A DNA stretch of 64,000 bases from Lachnospiraceae bacterium UBA1759 (GTDB taxonomy: Bacteria > Bacillota > Clostridia > Lachnospirales > Lachnospiraceae). How positions within the stretch are numbered: the stretch's first letter is position 1; the number at the start of each line of letters is the position of its first letter. Position numbers and translations under genes: made by a program. The notes under the pieces are model-generated. The model was not told the DNA's origin. It searched no databases and saw nothing but the letters and a program-made list of their open reading frames with translations. Below are positions 24,366-33,099 of this stretch, piece by piece. The stretch spans positions 50,398 through 114,397 of the forward strand of contig DCHF01000026.1 in assembly GCA_002315555.1 (NCBI GenBank), given 5' to 3'.

Positions 24366-26018
24366 TTACTTTATGATGATCAGGGATACGCCGTGCGTCG
24401 GCATGGAGAAGGTCAGCGTGACGGCGCCGTCTTTAACGGTGGACACAGCGTCATCTGCCAGTTTCTCAAGACCGTCGCGTGCCTTGATGGCATCGTAGAC
24501 TTCGCCTTCAGGGAACAGCGGCTGTCCCTGACGGACCCATTCCGCATAAGCGTTGGAGTGCTGATCGTCGATGCGGTAGTGCGTGGCGGTAACATCGGCC
24601 GATGCAAGACCGGTGATCTTCAGGGTGATATCGGCGGTTTCGTGGAGATCGCGGTCGTTATTGTGTGAGTAAACAACGATCTGCGTTTCACCGTTTTCAC
24701 CGCGGACGGCAAATCCGGCCACATCCGTTTCTTCGCCTTCACCGGTGTAGTGACGGTTGTCTCTGTGGTCGATGTCCGGCGCCTGCAGGAAGCTCATATC
24801 CTCCGCAGCGTCACTCGTGAAACCGAGCTTCTCAAAACCGAGCATGCCGTAGATCTTGAACATGTTGAAGACGGCCTTGTTGATGCTCTGGGTGGAGAAG
24901 GTACGGGTGCCTTCAAAGCAGCGTTCGCCCGGGAACATGAATGCCCATGCTAACGGCTTGACCGGAGTGTTGTACATCGCGGACAGGCGCTCCATCTTTT
25001 CGTAACCGGAAGCGACATAGCTTGCGTAGTATTCGGTGTTGCGGAAGCACATATTGGCATTGTCGTAAATGCCACCTGCCGCCCAACCGTCGGGATCGGC
25101 TTCGGAAAGGACCAGTTCGGTGCCCAGATAGCCGAATTCCTTCATGATCTCCAGCGCGTTCTTGACCTGGTTGACCTGACTTTCAACGGACGGAACACAC
25201 TTCGGTGCGTGCATCTCAAACGGGAAGCCACCGCCTTTGGTGTGGCAGGTGATAAAGTCCAGACGCGTGCCCTGCTTACCGGTGCAGAAGTTCATGCCGT
25301 TCTTGCAGTGGTCCAGGAAATAGCGCATATACATCGTGGAATCGTTGTCGTTACGGATTCCGGTAACCGCCGGGCCGGAAAGACGCGCGGTCGGTGCGGC
25401 TTTGTGAAGCGCAGCCTCTGTGTAGTCGAACATCTTGGTGTATTCGGCAGCGGTGCCGGCCCAGTAGAAGATGTCCGGCTCGTTCCAAAGCTCGAAGTAC
25501 CAGGTCGCGACTTCCTCTTCTCCGTGACGCTCTACCAGATGGCTCACAACGGTATAGATGAAATCGTACCACTTTTTGTAGCTCTTGGGCGGGCATGCCC
25601 ACCAGCTGTCCTTATAGCGGCCGTAAATATCGCCCTTTAAGTCTGCGGTGTACGCGCGGTCGATAAGGTCGAGCGGCATGAAACCGAGCTCGATGAACGG
25701 CTTATTGCCGCTTTCCAGCTGCGCGTCGATGATCATATCGTAATAGGTGAAGTCGTATACCGGCTCGCCCTTTTCATTTTCCCAGTAAATATTGGTGGAA
25801 CCGAATTTATAGGTATGATGGCAGTTACCGGTGCAGAAAGTGAAATGCGTACGTACATAGTACGGATCCTTCTCGAGGTCGGCGAACTTTTTGAGAAGCT
25901 CCTTGCCTTCCTTGATGTAGGTATAGTTGCATTCATCGTAGCCGATATAGCGCCAGTAGTGATCCTGCGGGCCGATGACCGTTCCGGCATCGACCGTGAT
26001 GTTGACATTCTTTCCCAT
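24366..26018 (-). CDS. GH39 family xylosidase-like glycosidase
   Basis: A 550-residue retaining enzyme of clan GH-A. The catalytic acid/base is in YFELWNEPD (Glu180) and the nucleophile in LVLSEADPDG (Glu306), as in beta-xylosidases of GH39. The C-terminal 120 residues form a beta-sandwich accessory region. No signal peptide is present. The likely role is removal of xylose from the non-reducing end of imported xylo-oligomers. The start at 26018 is preceded on the minus strand by GGGAGGGA and a good promoter; the AEC gene follows. Confidence 0.87.
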   Translation of the reverse strand: MGKNVNITVDAGTVIGPQDHYWRYIGYDECNYTYIKEGKELLKKFADLEKDPYYVRTHFTFCTGNCHHTYKFGSTNIYWENEKGEPVYDFTYYDMIIDAQLESGNKPFIELGFMPLDLIDRAYTADLKGDIYGRYKDSWWACPPKSYKKWYDFIYTVVSHLVERHGEEEVATWYFELWNEPDIFYWAGTAAEYTKMFDYTEAALHKAAPTARLSGPAVTGIRNDNDSTMYMRYFLDHCKNGMNFCTGKQGTRLDFITCHTKGGGFPFEMHAPKCVPSVESQVNQVKNALEIMKEFGYLGTELVLSEADPDGWAAGGIYDNANMCFRNTEYYASYVASGYEKMERLSAMYNTPVKPLAWAFMFPGERCFEGTRTFSTQSINKAVFNMFKIYGMLGFEKLGFTSDAAEDMSFLQAPDIDHRDNRHYTGEGEETDVAGFAVRGENGETQIVVYSHNNDRDLHETADITLKITGLASADVTATHYRIDDQHSNAYAEWVRQGQPLFPEGEVYDAIKARDGLEKLADDAVSTVKDGAVTLTFSMPTHGVSLIIIK

Positions 26019-26050
26019 GAAGTCCCTCCCGGTGATAAAGTGTTAAGAAT

Positions 26051-26079
26051 TATGTAGCATAGAAAAAGAGGAATGTCAA
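26051..26079 (-). promoter_or_regulatory. Promoter of the GH39-AEC operon
   Basis: Read on the minus strand, TTGACA (plus 26074-26079) and TACATA (plus 26051-26056) are 17 bases apart, about 30 bases before the GH39 start. Confidence 0.75.
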
Positions 26080-26120
26080 ACACATCGGGACGGTGGGAAA
26101 AAGACAATGAAATTGTCCAA

Positions 26121-26160
26121 AAAAGAAGAGCCGGAAACGATATTTTCCGGCTCTTTTCTT
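26121..26160 (-). terminator. Terminator of mgtE
   Basis: A 12-base-pair stem built from AAGAGCCGGAAA with a five-base loop is followed by a T-rich tail on the minus strand (the mirror side is also T-rich). It separates mgtE from the GH39 promoter. Confidence 0.9.
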
Positions 26161-26187
26161 TAAGTTTTAAACAGTTTGCGGAAGCGC

Positions 26188-27588
26188 TCAACCGCCCAGG
26201 TGAAGGACGTTTAAGAGCAGGATCCACACCAGACCGTAGTAGGTCACGACAGCGACCAGGTCGCTGGTCGTGGTGATCAGCGGACCGGAAGCAACAGCCG
26301 GGTCCACCTTCAGTTTGTGGAAGATCATCGGCACGAGGGTACCGACCAGGCTCGTGATGACCATGGCGATGCAGAGGGAAAGTCCCACGCATCCGGAGAT
26401 CGCGAAGCTGTAAATAAAGGTCTGGTGCTTTAAAAGCATAATGTAAAGTCCTACCAGCACAAAAGAACTGAGGCCGAGGATCAGGCCGTTCGTTGCGCCG
26501 ACGCGGGCTTCCTTGAATATGAAATTGCGTTTCTGTTTGTGTGTCAGCTCCTCATCCATCAGGACGCGGATGGTTACAGCCAGCGACTGGGTGCCGGTGT
26601 TACCGGACATGTCCAGGATCACGGACTGGAAACAGACGACCAGCGCGATCTGCTGTACAACGCCTTCAAAGATACCGACAACGGTGGATACCACGAGGCC
26701 GAGGCCCAGAAGTACACACAGCCAGGGAAGACGCTTGCGGATACTGTCAAACAGCGTTTCGTTCAGATCCGCCGCTTCGGTAAGACCTGCCAGCTTTGCG
26801 TAGTCTTCGCTGATCTCATCATCGACGGCTTCCACGACGTCGAATGCGGTGATGACACCGATCAGTTTGTTATCATCGGAAAGGACCGGGATCGAGTCTT
26901 CGGAATAGGAGCGGAGACGTTCGATCTCTTCGCTGATCTTTGCGTGAGCCGATACAAACGGATAAGAGGTGATGGTCACGCTGTCCAGGTCCGTTTCCTT
27001 GCGGGCCAGGATCAGTTCTTTTAATTCGATGGCACCGTAGAAGGTCTCATCGTCATTCTCCACGTAGATCGTGGAGATATTGTCATTGTCTTCGGCCTGG
27101 GAAATAAGTTCCTTCATGGCCTGCTTTACGGTAATGCCCTTGCGGATCACGATGTAATTCGTGGTCATCATGGAACCGATCTCATCTTCATCATAGGATG
27201 TGATGAGGGCGATGTCCTCCTGGGCTTCCTCGTCCATGCGCTCGACTAACTGTTCGCGGTATTCCTCGGGCAGTGTTTCGAGTACGTCGATTGCATCGTC
27301 GGCGTCCATTTCTTCCAGGACATCGGCGGATTTCTCAAGACCCAGTTCGTGAAAGTATTCCTCGACATCATCCAGATATGAGAAGATATCCGATATCCGT
27401 TCCGTGTCCAGTGCACGGTACAGACGGATTCTTTCCGAGGAGTCCAGTTCTTCCAATATCTGTGCGATATCCGCATCATGGAAATCGTCCAGACGTTCCT
27501 TCAGCGCACTTCTTGAAAGATCCGAGCGGATGACTTCCAGAAGCTCGGTCTGCACTGCATCATACTGCAGTTCCTTTTCTTCATCCAT
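26188..27588 (-). CDS. mgtE: Magnesium transporter MgtE
   Basis: A 466-residue protein with the full MgtE layout: acidic N-terminal superhelical domain (1-130), a CBS pair (about 135-265, with GSMMTTNYIVIRKG and LSDDNKLIGVITAFDVV), a plug helix, and five membrane helices from about 285. DMSGNTGTQSLAVTIR and DPAVASGPLITTTSDL carry the conserved pore residues. The cytosolic domains sense magnesium and gate the dimeric channel. AAGGAGGAAG precedes the start. The gene has a roughly 200-base leader with strong secondary structure that does not read as the usual M-box riboswitch. Confidence 0.95.
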   Translation of the reverse strand: MDEEKELQYDAVQTELLEVIRSDLSRSALKERLDDFHDADIAQILEELDSSERIRLYRALDTERISDIFSYLDDVEEYFHELGLEKSADVLEEMDADDAIDVLETLPEEYREQLVERMDEEAQEDIALITSYDEDEIGSMMTTNYIVIRKGITVKQAMKELISQAEDNDNISTIYVENDDETFYGAIELKELILARKETDLDSVTITSYPFVSAHAKISEEIERLRSYSEDSIPVLSDDNKLIGVITAFDVVEAVDDEISEDYAKLAGLTEAADLNETLFDSIRKRLPWLCVLLGLGLVVSTVVGIFEGVVQQIALVVCFQSVILDMSGNTGTQSLAVTIRVLMDEELTHKQKRNFIFKEARVGATNGLILGLSSFVLVGLYIMLLKHQTFIYSFAISGCVGLSLCIAMVITSLVGTLVPMIFHKLKVDPAVASGPLITTTSDLVAVVTYYGLVWILLLNVLHLGG

Positions 27589-27790
27589 GTTTCTTCCTCC
27601 TTATGAAATTGTGGGATTCAGAGAACATGCGGCCGGACCCGGCCCGAATTAAAGAAAGACCCTCCCGTATAAGCATGATACGGCACGGCGGCGGATCTGT
27701 TCGCATGTTCTGTAGGTACTTCGCCCTCGACTGTCGCTGTCCATATCATCACTTCCTTTCCCGGATAAATCCGACAACCCTGCAGGCAAG
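27589..27790 (-). promoter_or_regulatory. Structured 5' leader of mgtE
   Basis: On the minus strand, AGAACATGCG (plus 27702-27711) pairs perfectly with CGCATGTTCT (plus 27622-27631) over 10 bases, enclosing two inner hairpins: CCGTAT/ATACGG (27665-27683) and the palindrome GGCCGG-AC-CCGGCC (27631-27644). A further CGGAT/ATCCG hairpin lies nearer the promoter. I could not match it to the M-box core, so a cis-acting RNA of unknown type is the safest call. A 40-codon frame inside it has no support as a gene. Confidence 0.45.
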
Positions 27791-27793
27791 TGC

Positions 27794-27822
27794 ATCGTAA
27801 CACCATTACATTGTGAAATCAA
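27794..27822 (-). promoter_or_regulatory. Promoter of mgtE
   Basis: On the minus strand, TTGATT (plus 27817-27822) and TACGAT (plus 27794-27799) are 17 bases apart. This predicts a leader of about 200 bases before the mgtE start. Confidence 0.55.
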
Positions 27823-28017
27823 TATCTATTCGGAGAAAAAAACGCAAAACACCGGGAAATTTCCGGACACATCGCAAAAAACAGCAAGTTTGAAAATACG
27901 GATCGGAAGGATGGCCGGAAAGTTGTTCTCCGGAGAAGGTTCAGCAAAAAAACAGTAGAAAAAAACACAGAAAGTTCTATACTTAATAGTAAAAGACGAC
28001 AGAAAGGTCAGACCACC
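27823..28017. other. Intergenic region between divergent mgtE and moxR
   Basis: This A-rich stretch holds no gene. It contains the 12-base palindrome TTCTCCGGAGAA at 27926-27937 and a likely -10 box TATACT at 27978-27983 for the moxR operon; the matching -35 is poor (GTAGAA), so an activator may be needed. Confidence 0.4.
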
Positions 28018-28962
28018 ATGAACCAGACATTTACAACGATCAGAGAAAATATCGGAAAAGTCATTATCGGCAAGGATGAAACCATCAAGCTGATCCTGAC
28101 TTCACTTCTTGCGGGCGGTCATGTACTGCTTGATGATGTACCGGGTACCGGCAAAACGATGCTGGCAAAGTCTCTTGCAAGATCCATCGACAGTGAATTC
28201 AACCGTATCCAGTTTACGCCGGACCTTCTTCCGTCCGATGTTACCGGCCTGAATTTCTTCCACCAGAAGGAAGGCGATTTTGTGTTTAAAAAGGGTCCGG
28301 TCTTTGCGAATATCCTGCTCGCGGATGAAATTAACCGCGCGACTCCCAGAACGCAGTCCGCACTCCTGGAGTGCATGGAAGAGAAGCAGGTCACGGTCGA
28401 TGGTGAGACCCGCGCGCTGGACCTCCCGTTCTTTGTTATTGCGACGCAGAACCCGGTGGAGAACACCGGTACCTTCCCGCTTCCGGAAGCACAGCTGGAC
28501 CGTTTCCTGATGAAGCTTTCCATGGGTGAGCCCACAAAGGAAGAGGAGACGGAGATCCTGAACCGCTACCTGAAGAACAAGCCCATTGAAAAGCTGGATG
28601 CGGTCGTGAAGAAGGAAGATATCCTGAAGGCGCAGGAGGAAATGAAGGAGGTTTATGTGCATCCGCTTCTGATGGATTACATCGTGGCGCTGGCGCAGGA
28701 AAGCCGCAGAAGCAGCCGTGTGCTGGCCGGTGTGAGCCCGAGAGGCACCATCGCCCTGTTACATGCCTGCCAGGCTTATGCCTATGTTTCCGGCCGTGAT
28801 TTCATCACGCCCGAGGATGTCAAGGCCGTAGCGGTTCCGGTTATGGCACATCGCCTGGTACTGGACCGCGCTTCCGTCGGCAAGAGCGCTGCGGAAAAGG
28901 TCGTCACGGACATTCTGAATACGGTTCCGGTTCCGACGGAGAACTGGGGGAAGGCGGACTGA
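28018..28962 (+). CDS. MoxR-family AAA+ ATPase
   Basis: A 314-residue ATPase. Walker A is in DVPGTGKTM (about residue 45), Walker B in ILLADEINRATP, sensor 1 in VIATQNPVENTGTFPLPEAQLDRF, and sensor 2 in SPRGTIALLHACQA. MoxR proteins act as chaperone-like ATPases for secreted or membrane complexes. The TGATG overlap with the next gene, which encodes a DUF58 protein, is the usual partnership for this family. AGAAAGGTC precedes the start. Confidence 0.92.
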   Translation: MNQTFTTIRENIGKVIIGKDETIKLILTSLLAGGHVLLDDVPGTGKTMLAKSLARSIDSEFNRIQFTPDLLPSDVTGLNFFHQKEGDFVFKKGPVFANILLADEINRATPRTQSALLECMEEKQVTVDGETRALDLPFFVIATQNPVENTGTFPLPEAQLDRFLMKLSMGEPTKEEETEILNRYLKNKPIEKLDAVVKKEDILKAQEEMKEVYVHPLLMDYIVALAQESRRSSRVLAGVSPRGTIALLHACQAYAYVSGRDFITPEDVKAVAVPVMAHRLVLDRASVGKSAAEKVVTDILNTVPVPTENWGKAD

Positions 28963-30092
28963 TGCCACTGATCATTCTGGTGGCCGGTGTAGCGTTCCTG
29001 TTCATTCTGCAGCGCATTCTGTATAAGAAACTGTGGGATAAGGGGCTGGACATCGACATTCGTTTTCAGGAGCGTTCGGCTTTTGAAGGTGAGAAGGGCA
29101 CGCTGGTAGAGATCCTGGAGAACCGGAATTTCCTGCCGCTTCCGTTTTTGCATGCCAAGTTTGAGATCGGCTCCGGCCTGGTCTTTGAAAACGGGGAGAA
29201 TGTCAGCACATCGGACCGCAATTATAAAAACGACATATTCTCGGTGCTGTTTTATCAGAGAGTCACCCGCCGTCTGCCGTTCCTCTGCAGAAAAAGGGGA
29301 TACTATGAGGTCACATCGGCCGATCTGGTATCCACGGATCTTTTCTACACGGAACACATGGTACGGGCGTTCAAGCAGCGCGGAGCGGCATTCTATGTCT
29401 ATCCGGGCTCCGTGGATACATCGATCTTTGAGCAGCCGCTGAAGAAACTGATCGGCGATATGACAAGCCGTCAGTTCATCTATCCGGACCCCTTTGAATT
29501 CAAGGGGCTTCGTAATTACACGATCTCCGACCCGATGAATACCATCAACTGGAAGGCAAGTGCCAAGACCGGTGATCTTATGGTCAATCAGTACGATTCC
29601 ACCACGTCGCGCCGGATGGTCATCCTGCTGAATCTGGTCGACGAGACCGTTGTCCAGCATCAGCCGCTTCATGAGGAAGCCATGCGCATCGCGTCAACGC
29701 TTGCCGCGTATATGCTCCGTGAGGGCTACCCGGTCCGTCTGGTCACGAACGCACGCGACGTGGAGAGCAAGGAAACGATTCTTCCCATCAGCGCGAACGG
29801 TATCGCACAGGCCGAGGACATTTACCGCAGCCTGGCCCGCGTCGACCTGAATCTGAAAATGGACGACTTTGCCGCTTACGTGGACCGCGAGATGGAGACC
29901 CCGGATTACGCGAGTGCCGGCTACGTTCTGATCTCCGCAAACATGAAGCAGAACATCCAGGACAGTTTCTTCCTTCTCTGCAAGGAGGCAGCCGGTATGT
30001 GGGTCGCTCCGCTTTACGACAATATGGATTTCCATCTGGACACCGGAAACAGTGCCGAGATCGTGAGATGGGAGGTAAAAGGCCATGCGTGA
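28962..30092 (+). CDS. DUF58 domain protein
   Basis: A 376-residue protein with a short hydrophobic N-terminus (IILVAGVAFLFILQRILY) that should anchor it in the membrane. The DUF58 core lies at about 185-240: FKGLRNYTISDPMNTINWKASAKTGDLMVNQYD, with its conserved R-Y-x-x-x-D and W-x-x-A pattern. The remainder resembles a von Willebrand A-type fold. It starts within the moxR stop codon and overlaps the next gene by eight bases, so all three are co-translated. Confidence 0.88.
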   Translation: MPLIILVAGVAFLFILQRILYKKLWDKGLDIDIRFQERSAFEGEKGTLVEILENRNFLPLPFLHAKFEIGSGLVFENGENVSTSDRNYKNDIFSVLFYQRVTRRLPFLCRKRGYYEVTSADLVSTDLFYTEHMVRAFKQRGAAFYVYPGSVDTSIFEQPLKKLIGDMTSRQFIYPDPFEFKGLRNYTISDPMNTINWKASAKTGDLMVNQYDSTTSRRMVILLNLVDETVVQHQPLHEEAMRIASTLAAYMLREGYPVRLVTNARDVESKETILPISANGIAQAEDIYRSLARVDLNLKMDDFAAYVDREMETPDYASAGYVLISANMKQNIQDSFFLLCKEAAGMWVAPLYDNMDFHLDTGNSAEIVRWEVKGHA

Positions 30093-31314
30093 TATTCTGG
30101 AACGTATCCTCGAGTATGTTCACGGCGCGATGGTCGTGGCGGCTCTTATGTCCCTGTTCTCCCTGTTCATCGAAATGGCGGGTTTCCCGTATGCGTCGAT
30201 TCTTCTTTGTTCGCTCAGCCTGTTGTTCCCGTACCTGGTTTCCGGTATTGCCGAGAGCCGGGTCAAGAGCGTCTTCCCGTTCCTGTGCATCTGCGTGGTC
30301 AGCGGCGCGGTCCCGTGGGTCGCGGCACCGCATGTGGCAATACGCGTATTTTATGTGATCTTTACGATCGCCATCATTGCGCTCCGTATGGCTGAGCGTG
30401 TGAAGGAGCGGAAGGGCCCGTTATCCGCACCGCATCCCGGTGTGCTGCTCCTGTTCATTGTCTGCTATATCCTCGGCGTGGCACTCAAGAACGAGCCCAT
30501 GAGCACGCTGAATTATTACTTCGCGTTCGCGTATGTCATCCTGATCGCGATCTATGAAAACATGAACCGTCTGGATGGCTATCTGGAACTGAACAAGGAT
30601 GTGGCCAATGTTCCCCGCCGTCAGATCTTCCGTACAAACAACCTGCTGTTGCTGTTCTTCATCGCAGTCGCGACGCTCATCATGGTCTTTCTGCCGCGTG
30701 CGGGGCTCGATGAGGTCGTGAGAAGCATCGGAAAGGGTCTCTGGTGGCTGTTCCGCAAGCTGATCTCCCTGATCCACTTTAAGGACAATGCACCTGCGGA
30801 GACTGTGGAAGAGGTCGTGGAAGAGGTCGTACAGGACAGCGGCGGAATGATGATGCCGGATGCCAAGGAAACACCGGCATGGCTGGCTGCGGCAAGCAAG
30901 ACCATTACCCTCGGCATTTTTCTCACATTCCTGTTTTTCTTCCTGGTATCGCTCGGAACGGCGGTCTATGCGTTTATCAAAAAGTTCTACCGTTCGTACC
31001 AGGAAAACGGTGACGAGGAAGAATTTTTAAAGCCTCAGGACGATGAAAAATCCGCGGCGCCGGGAGAGAATACCGGCAAGCGTCCGCTGTGGCTGGATTT
31101 CAGTCCGGATGCGCAGGTGCGAAAGACGTACCGGAAAACGATCCTGAAGAAAAAGAAGGTCGTGGCATCGAATGCATTTACACCGGAACAGCTGGAGGAT
31201 TATGCGGAGCTGACAGAGGCGGATAATCGCGAGGTCCTGCATACGCTTTATGAAAAGGCGCGTTATTCGAAGCGCGGTGTGGAAAAGGATGATTTGAAAG
31301 CGCTGAAGCATTGA
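30085..31314 (+). CDS. Polytopic membrane protein of the MoxR-DUF58 operon
   Basis: A 409-residue protein with about six N-terminal membrane segments (to about 220), a periplasm-type acidic stretch rich in Glu and Val, another membrane segment near 285 and a cytosolic C-terminal domain. The last 60 residues (NAFTPEQLEDYAELTEADNREV, then LYEKARYS) resemble the DUF4129-type tail usually attached to transglutaminase-like partners of MoxR operons. No transglutaminase domain with its Cys-His-Asp triad is visible. A role in cell-envelope assembly is the family expectation; no enzyme activity can be assigned. Confidence 0.65.
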   Translation: MRDILERILEYVHGAMVVAALMSLFSLFIEMAGFPYASILLCSLSLLFPYLVSGIAESRVKSVFPFLCICVVSGAVPWVAAPHVAIRVFYVIFTIAIIALRMAERVKERKGPLSAPHPGVLLLFIVCYILGVALKNEPMSTLNYYFAFAYVILIAIYENMNRLDGYLELNKDVANVPRRQIFRTNNLLLLFFIAVATLIMVFLPRAGLDEVVRSIGKGLWWLFRKLISLIHFKDNAPAETVEEVVEEVVQDSGGMMMPDAKETPAWLAAASKTITLGIFLTFLFFFLVSLGTAVYAFIKKFYRSYQENGDEEEFLKPQDDEKSAAPGENTGKRPLWLDFSPDAQVRKTYRKTILKKKKVVASNAFTPEQLEDYAELTEADNREVLHTLYEKARYSKRGVEKDDLKALKH

Positions 31315-31370
31315 TCGGAAGAGTGCGCTTATTTACGTAAATTTGGCCCGTAAAAGGCCGGAAAGATGAT

Positions 31371-31964
31371 ATGGAGATTTATATCGTACGACACGGCGAA
31401 ACCCTTTGGAACCGCGAAAAACGGTTTCAGGGATGCGCTGACATTGAACTCAGTGACAAGGGACGCGAGCTGGCTCGCGTAACGGCGGAGGGCATGAAGG
31501 ACATCCGGTTCGGCCGCATCTTTTCCTCCCCGCTGGTGCGCGCAAAGGAGACCGCGGAGATCCTGAGAAGAGACCGTGATCTGCCGGTGGAAACGGATGA
31601 CCGGCTGAAGGAGATGTCCTTCGGCATCTATGAGGGCTGCATTCTTTCGGAAATGCCGGAGCTGCAGAAATTCTTTGAAGATCCGCGGAAGTACAAAGCA
31701 CCGGAGGGCGGCGAGGAGATCGACGATCTGTTAGCCCGCGCGGCGGAGTTCATGAAGACGGTCATCGAACCGCTTGCGTCCGAAGAGGAACGCATCCTGA
31801 TCGTGGCACACGGCGGTGTCATTTCCGCCATCATGTGTTATGTCTCCGGAAAGACGAAGGAGGATTTTTGGAATTGCCCGCTGTGCAAAAACTGCGGTGC
31901 ACACATACTGCGGCTGGATGAAGACGGGTATAAGGTGCTCGAGGAATCACGGATCTATTACTGA
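31371..31964 (+). CDS. Histidine phosphatase family protein (phosphoglycerate mutase-like)
   Basis: A 197-residue cytosolic enzyme. IVRHGETLWNREKRFQG holds the phospho-accepting His near residue 8; FSSPLVRAKETAEIL and VAHGGVISAIM supply the second Arg and the late catalytic His. Members of this size are broad phosphatases of the GpmB/CobC type rather than the glycolytic mutase, and an iPGM is encoded elsewhere in the window. The upstream gap has the 12-base palindrome ATTTACGTAAAT at 31331-31342. GGAAAG precedes the start. Confidence 0.88.
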   Translation: MEIYIVRHGETLWNREKRFQGCADIELSDKGRELARVTAEGMKDIRFGRIFSSPLVRAKETAEILRRDRDLPVETDDRLKEMSFGIYEGCILSEMPELQKFFEDPRKYKAPEGGEEIDDLLARAAEFMKTVIEPLASEEERILIVAHGGVISAIMCYVSGKTKEDFWNCPLCKNCGAHILRLDEDGYKVLEESRIYY

Positions 31965-32060
31965 CGATCGGGGGCTTTGTGGAAAGCGACCGTACCGGTC
32001 GCGGGGACAAAGGGCAAGGTGAAATATCCGGCGCCGGTGTCACAAGCGTGGCCCCAAAGG

Positions 32061-32089
32061 TTGTTTTTTTTACAAAATTGCGCTATTAT
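32061..32089 (+). promoter_or_regulatory. Promoter with overlapping dyad before the E2-like gene
   Basis: TTGTTT at 32061-32066 and TATTAT at 32084-32089 are 17 bases apart. The inverted repeat GCGCTATTA (32080-32088) / TAATAGCGC (32106-32114) overlaps the -10 box and is centred on the expected start of transcription, a good position for a repressor site. Confidence 0.6.
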
Positions 32090-32158
32090 TGTGGTGGACA
32101 TCACGTAATAGCGCTTTTGGCGTTATAAGACGGATAAGCGAAAAGGGGATAATAAAGA

Positions 32159-33046
32159 ATGTTTAATAAAAGAGCAGACGGAATCCGGATCGGCGGAATG
32201 GACCCGATTGTTCAGATCATGCCGTATCTTATGCCGATGCGCTGTGATTCCCAGGTGTTTTTAAAGCATAACATCGATCTTTCAAAGCTGAATGCATATA
32301 TTAAAGAACAGCGTGCAAAGGGGGAGCGGATCTCGCACATGCAGATCATCATGGCGGCTTATCTTCGCGCGCTGGGCCAGAATCCCAACATCAACCGATT
32401 CATTCTGAACAAGAAGTACTATTCCAGAAACAACTGCTCGATCTCGTTCAATGTCCTGAAGGACCCGACGGATGCAGACAAGGGTGAGACCGTTGTTAAA
32501 CTGAAATTCGACCTGACGGACACGATCTACGATGTACGTGACCGCGTGGAAGCGGGCATCGCCGCAAACCGCGGAGACCAGCCGGAAAACTTCCTGGACA
32601 AGCTTGCGGCAGGCCTTCTGAAGGTACCGGGGCTGCCGGCACTGATCGTAGGCATCGTCAAGTTCCTGGATGCCGTCAATATGACTCCGCGTGTTCTGGT
32701 CGATGAGCTTCCGTTCTATTCCAGCATGTATGTGACCAATACCGCATCCATCGGTCTGACCGATGTCTACCATCACATTTACAATTTCGGCAACGTCAGC
32801 ATCTTCTTGAGCATGGGCAAGCCGGAACGCATTGCCGTGACGGACCGTGAAGGCACCCGTATGAAGCGTTATCTGCCCATCGGCATTACGGTCGATGAGC
32901 GTGTCTGCTCCGGTGCGCACTACGCGTTGTTCTTCTCCGATATGAAGCATTTCCTGGATCACCCGGAGCTTCTGGAGACGGCGCCGGAAAGTGTAAAGTT
33001 TGATAAGAACTGCGAATATCATGTACCGAAGCCGGTAAAAGAATAA
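32159..33046 (+). CDS. E2/chloramphenicol-acetyltransferase-fold protein lacking the catalytic His
   Basis: A 295-residue protein that resembles the catalytic domain of 2-oxoacid dehydrogenase acyltransferases (CAT superfamily) without lipoyl or subunit-binding domains. Supporting segments are FNVLKD, SIGLTDVYHHIYNFGNVSIFLSMG and the late LPIGITVDERVCSGAHYALFFSDM. In true E2 enzymes the last motif reads DHRVxDG; here His is Glu (about residue 246) and Asp is Ser. I recall similar stand-alone proteins from Clostridia, so this may be a family with a different role. AAGGGG precedes the start. There are no dehydrogenase genes nearby. Confidence 0.65.
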   Translation: MFNKRADGIRIGGMDPIVQIMPYLMPMRCDSQVFLKHNIDLSKLNAYIKEQRAKGERISHMQIIMAAYLRALGQNPNINRFILNKKYYSRNNCSISFNVLKDPTDADKGETVVKLKFDLTDTIYDVRDRVEAGIAANRGDQPENFLDKLAAGLLKVPGLPALIVGIVKFLDAVNMTPRVLVDELPFYSSMYVTNTASIGLTDVYHHIYNFGNVSIFLSMGKPERIAVTDREGTRMKRYLPIGITVDERVCSGAHYALFFSDMKHFLDHPELLETAPESVKFDKNCEYHVPKPVKE

Positions 33047-33049
33047 TAA

Positions 33050-33098
33050 AAAAGGGAGTGTGAAAAAACGCGAAAACGTTTTTCACACTCCCTTTTTT
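33050..33098. terminator. Bidirectional terminator
   Basis: GGGAGTGTGAAAAA (33054-33067) pairs with its exact complement at 33079-33092, with A runs before and T runs after. It lies between convergent genes and serves both. Confidence 0.95.
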
Positions 33099-33099
33099 A

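Noticed and set aside
27618..27806. Short minus-strand frame inside the mgtE leader
   Set aside because: It lies within strong RNA structure, has no good ribosome binding site for its first start, and its protein has no recognisable pattern.
27589..27822. M-box (ykoK) magnesium riboswitch before mgtE
   Set aside because: I looked for its conserved core segments on the minus strand and did not find them; the stems present are arranged differently.
31371..31964. Glycolytic phosphoglycerate mutase (GpmA)
   Set aside because: The protein is shorter than GpmA and closer to general histidine phosphatases; gpmI in this window already fills the glycolytic role.
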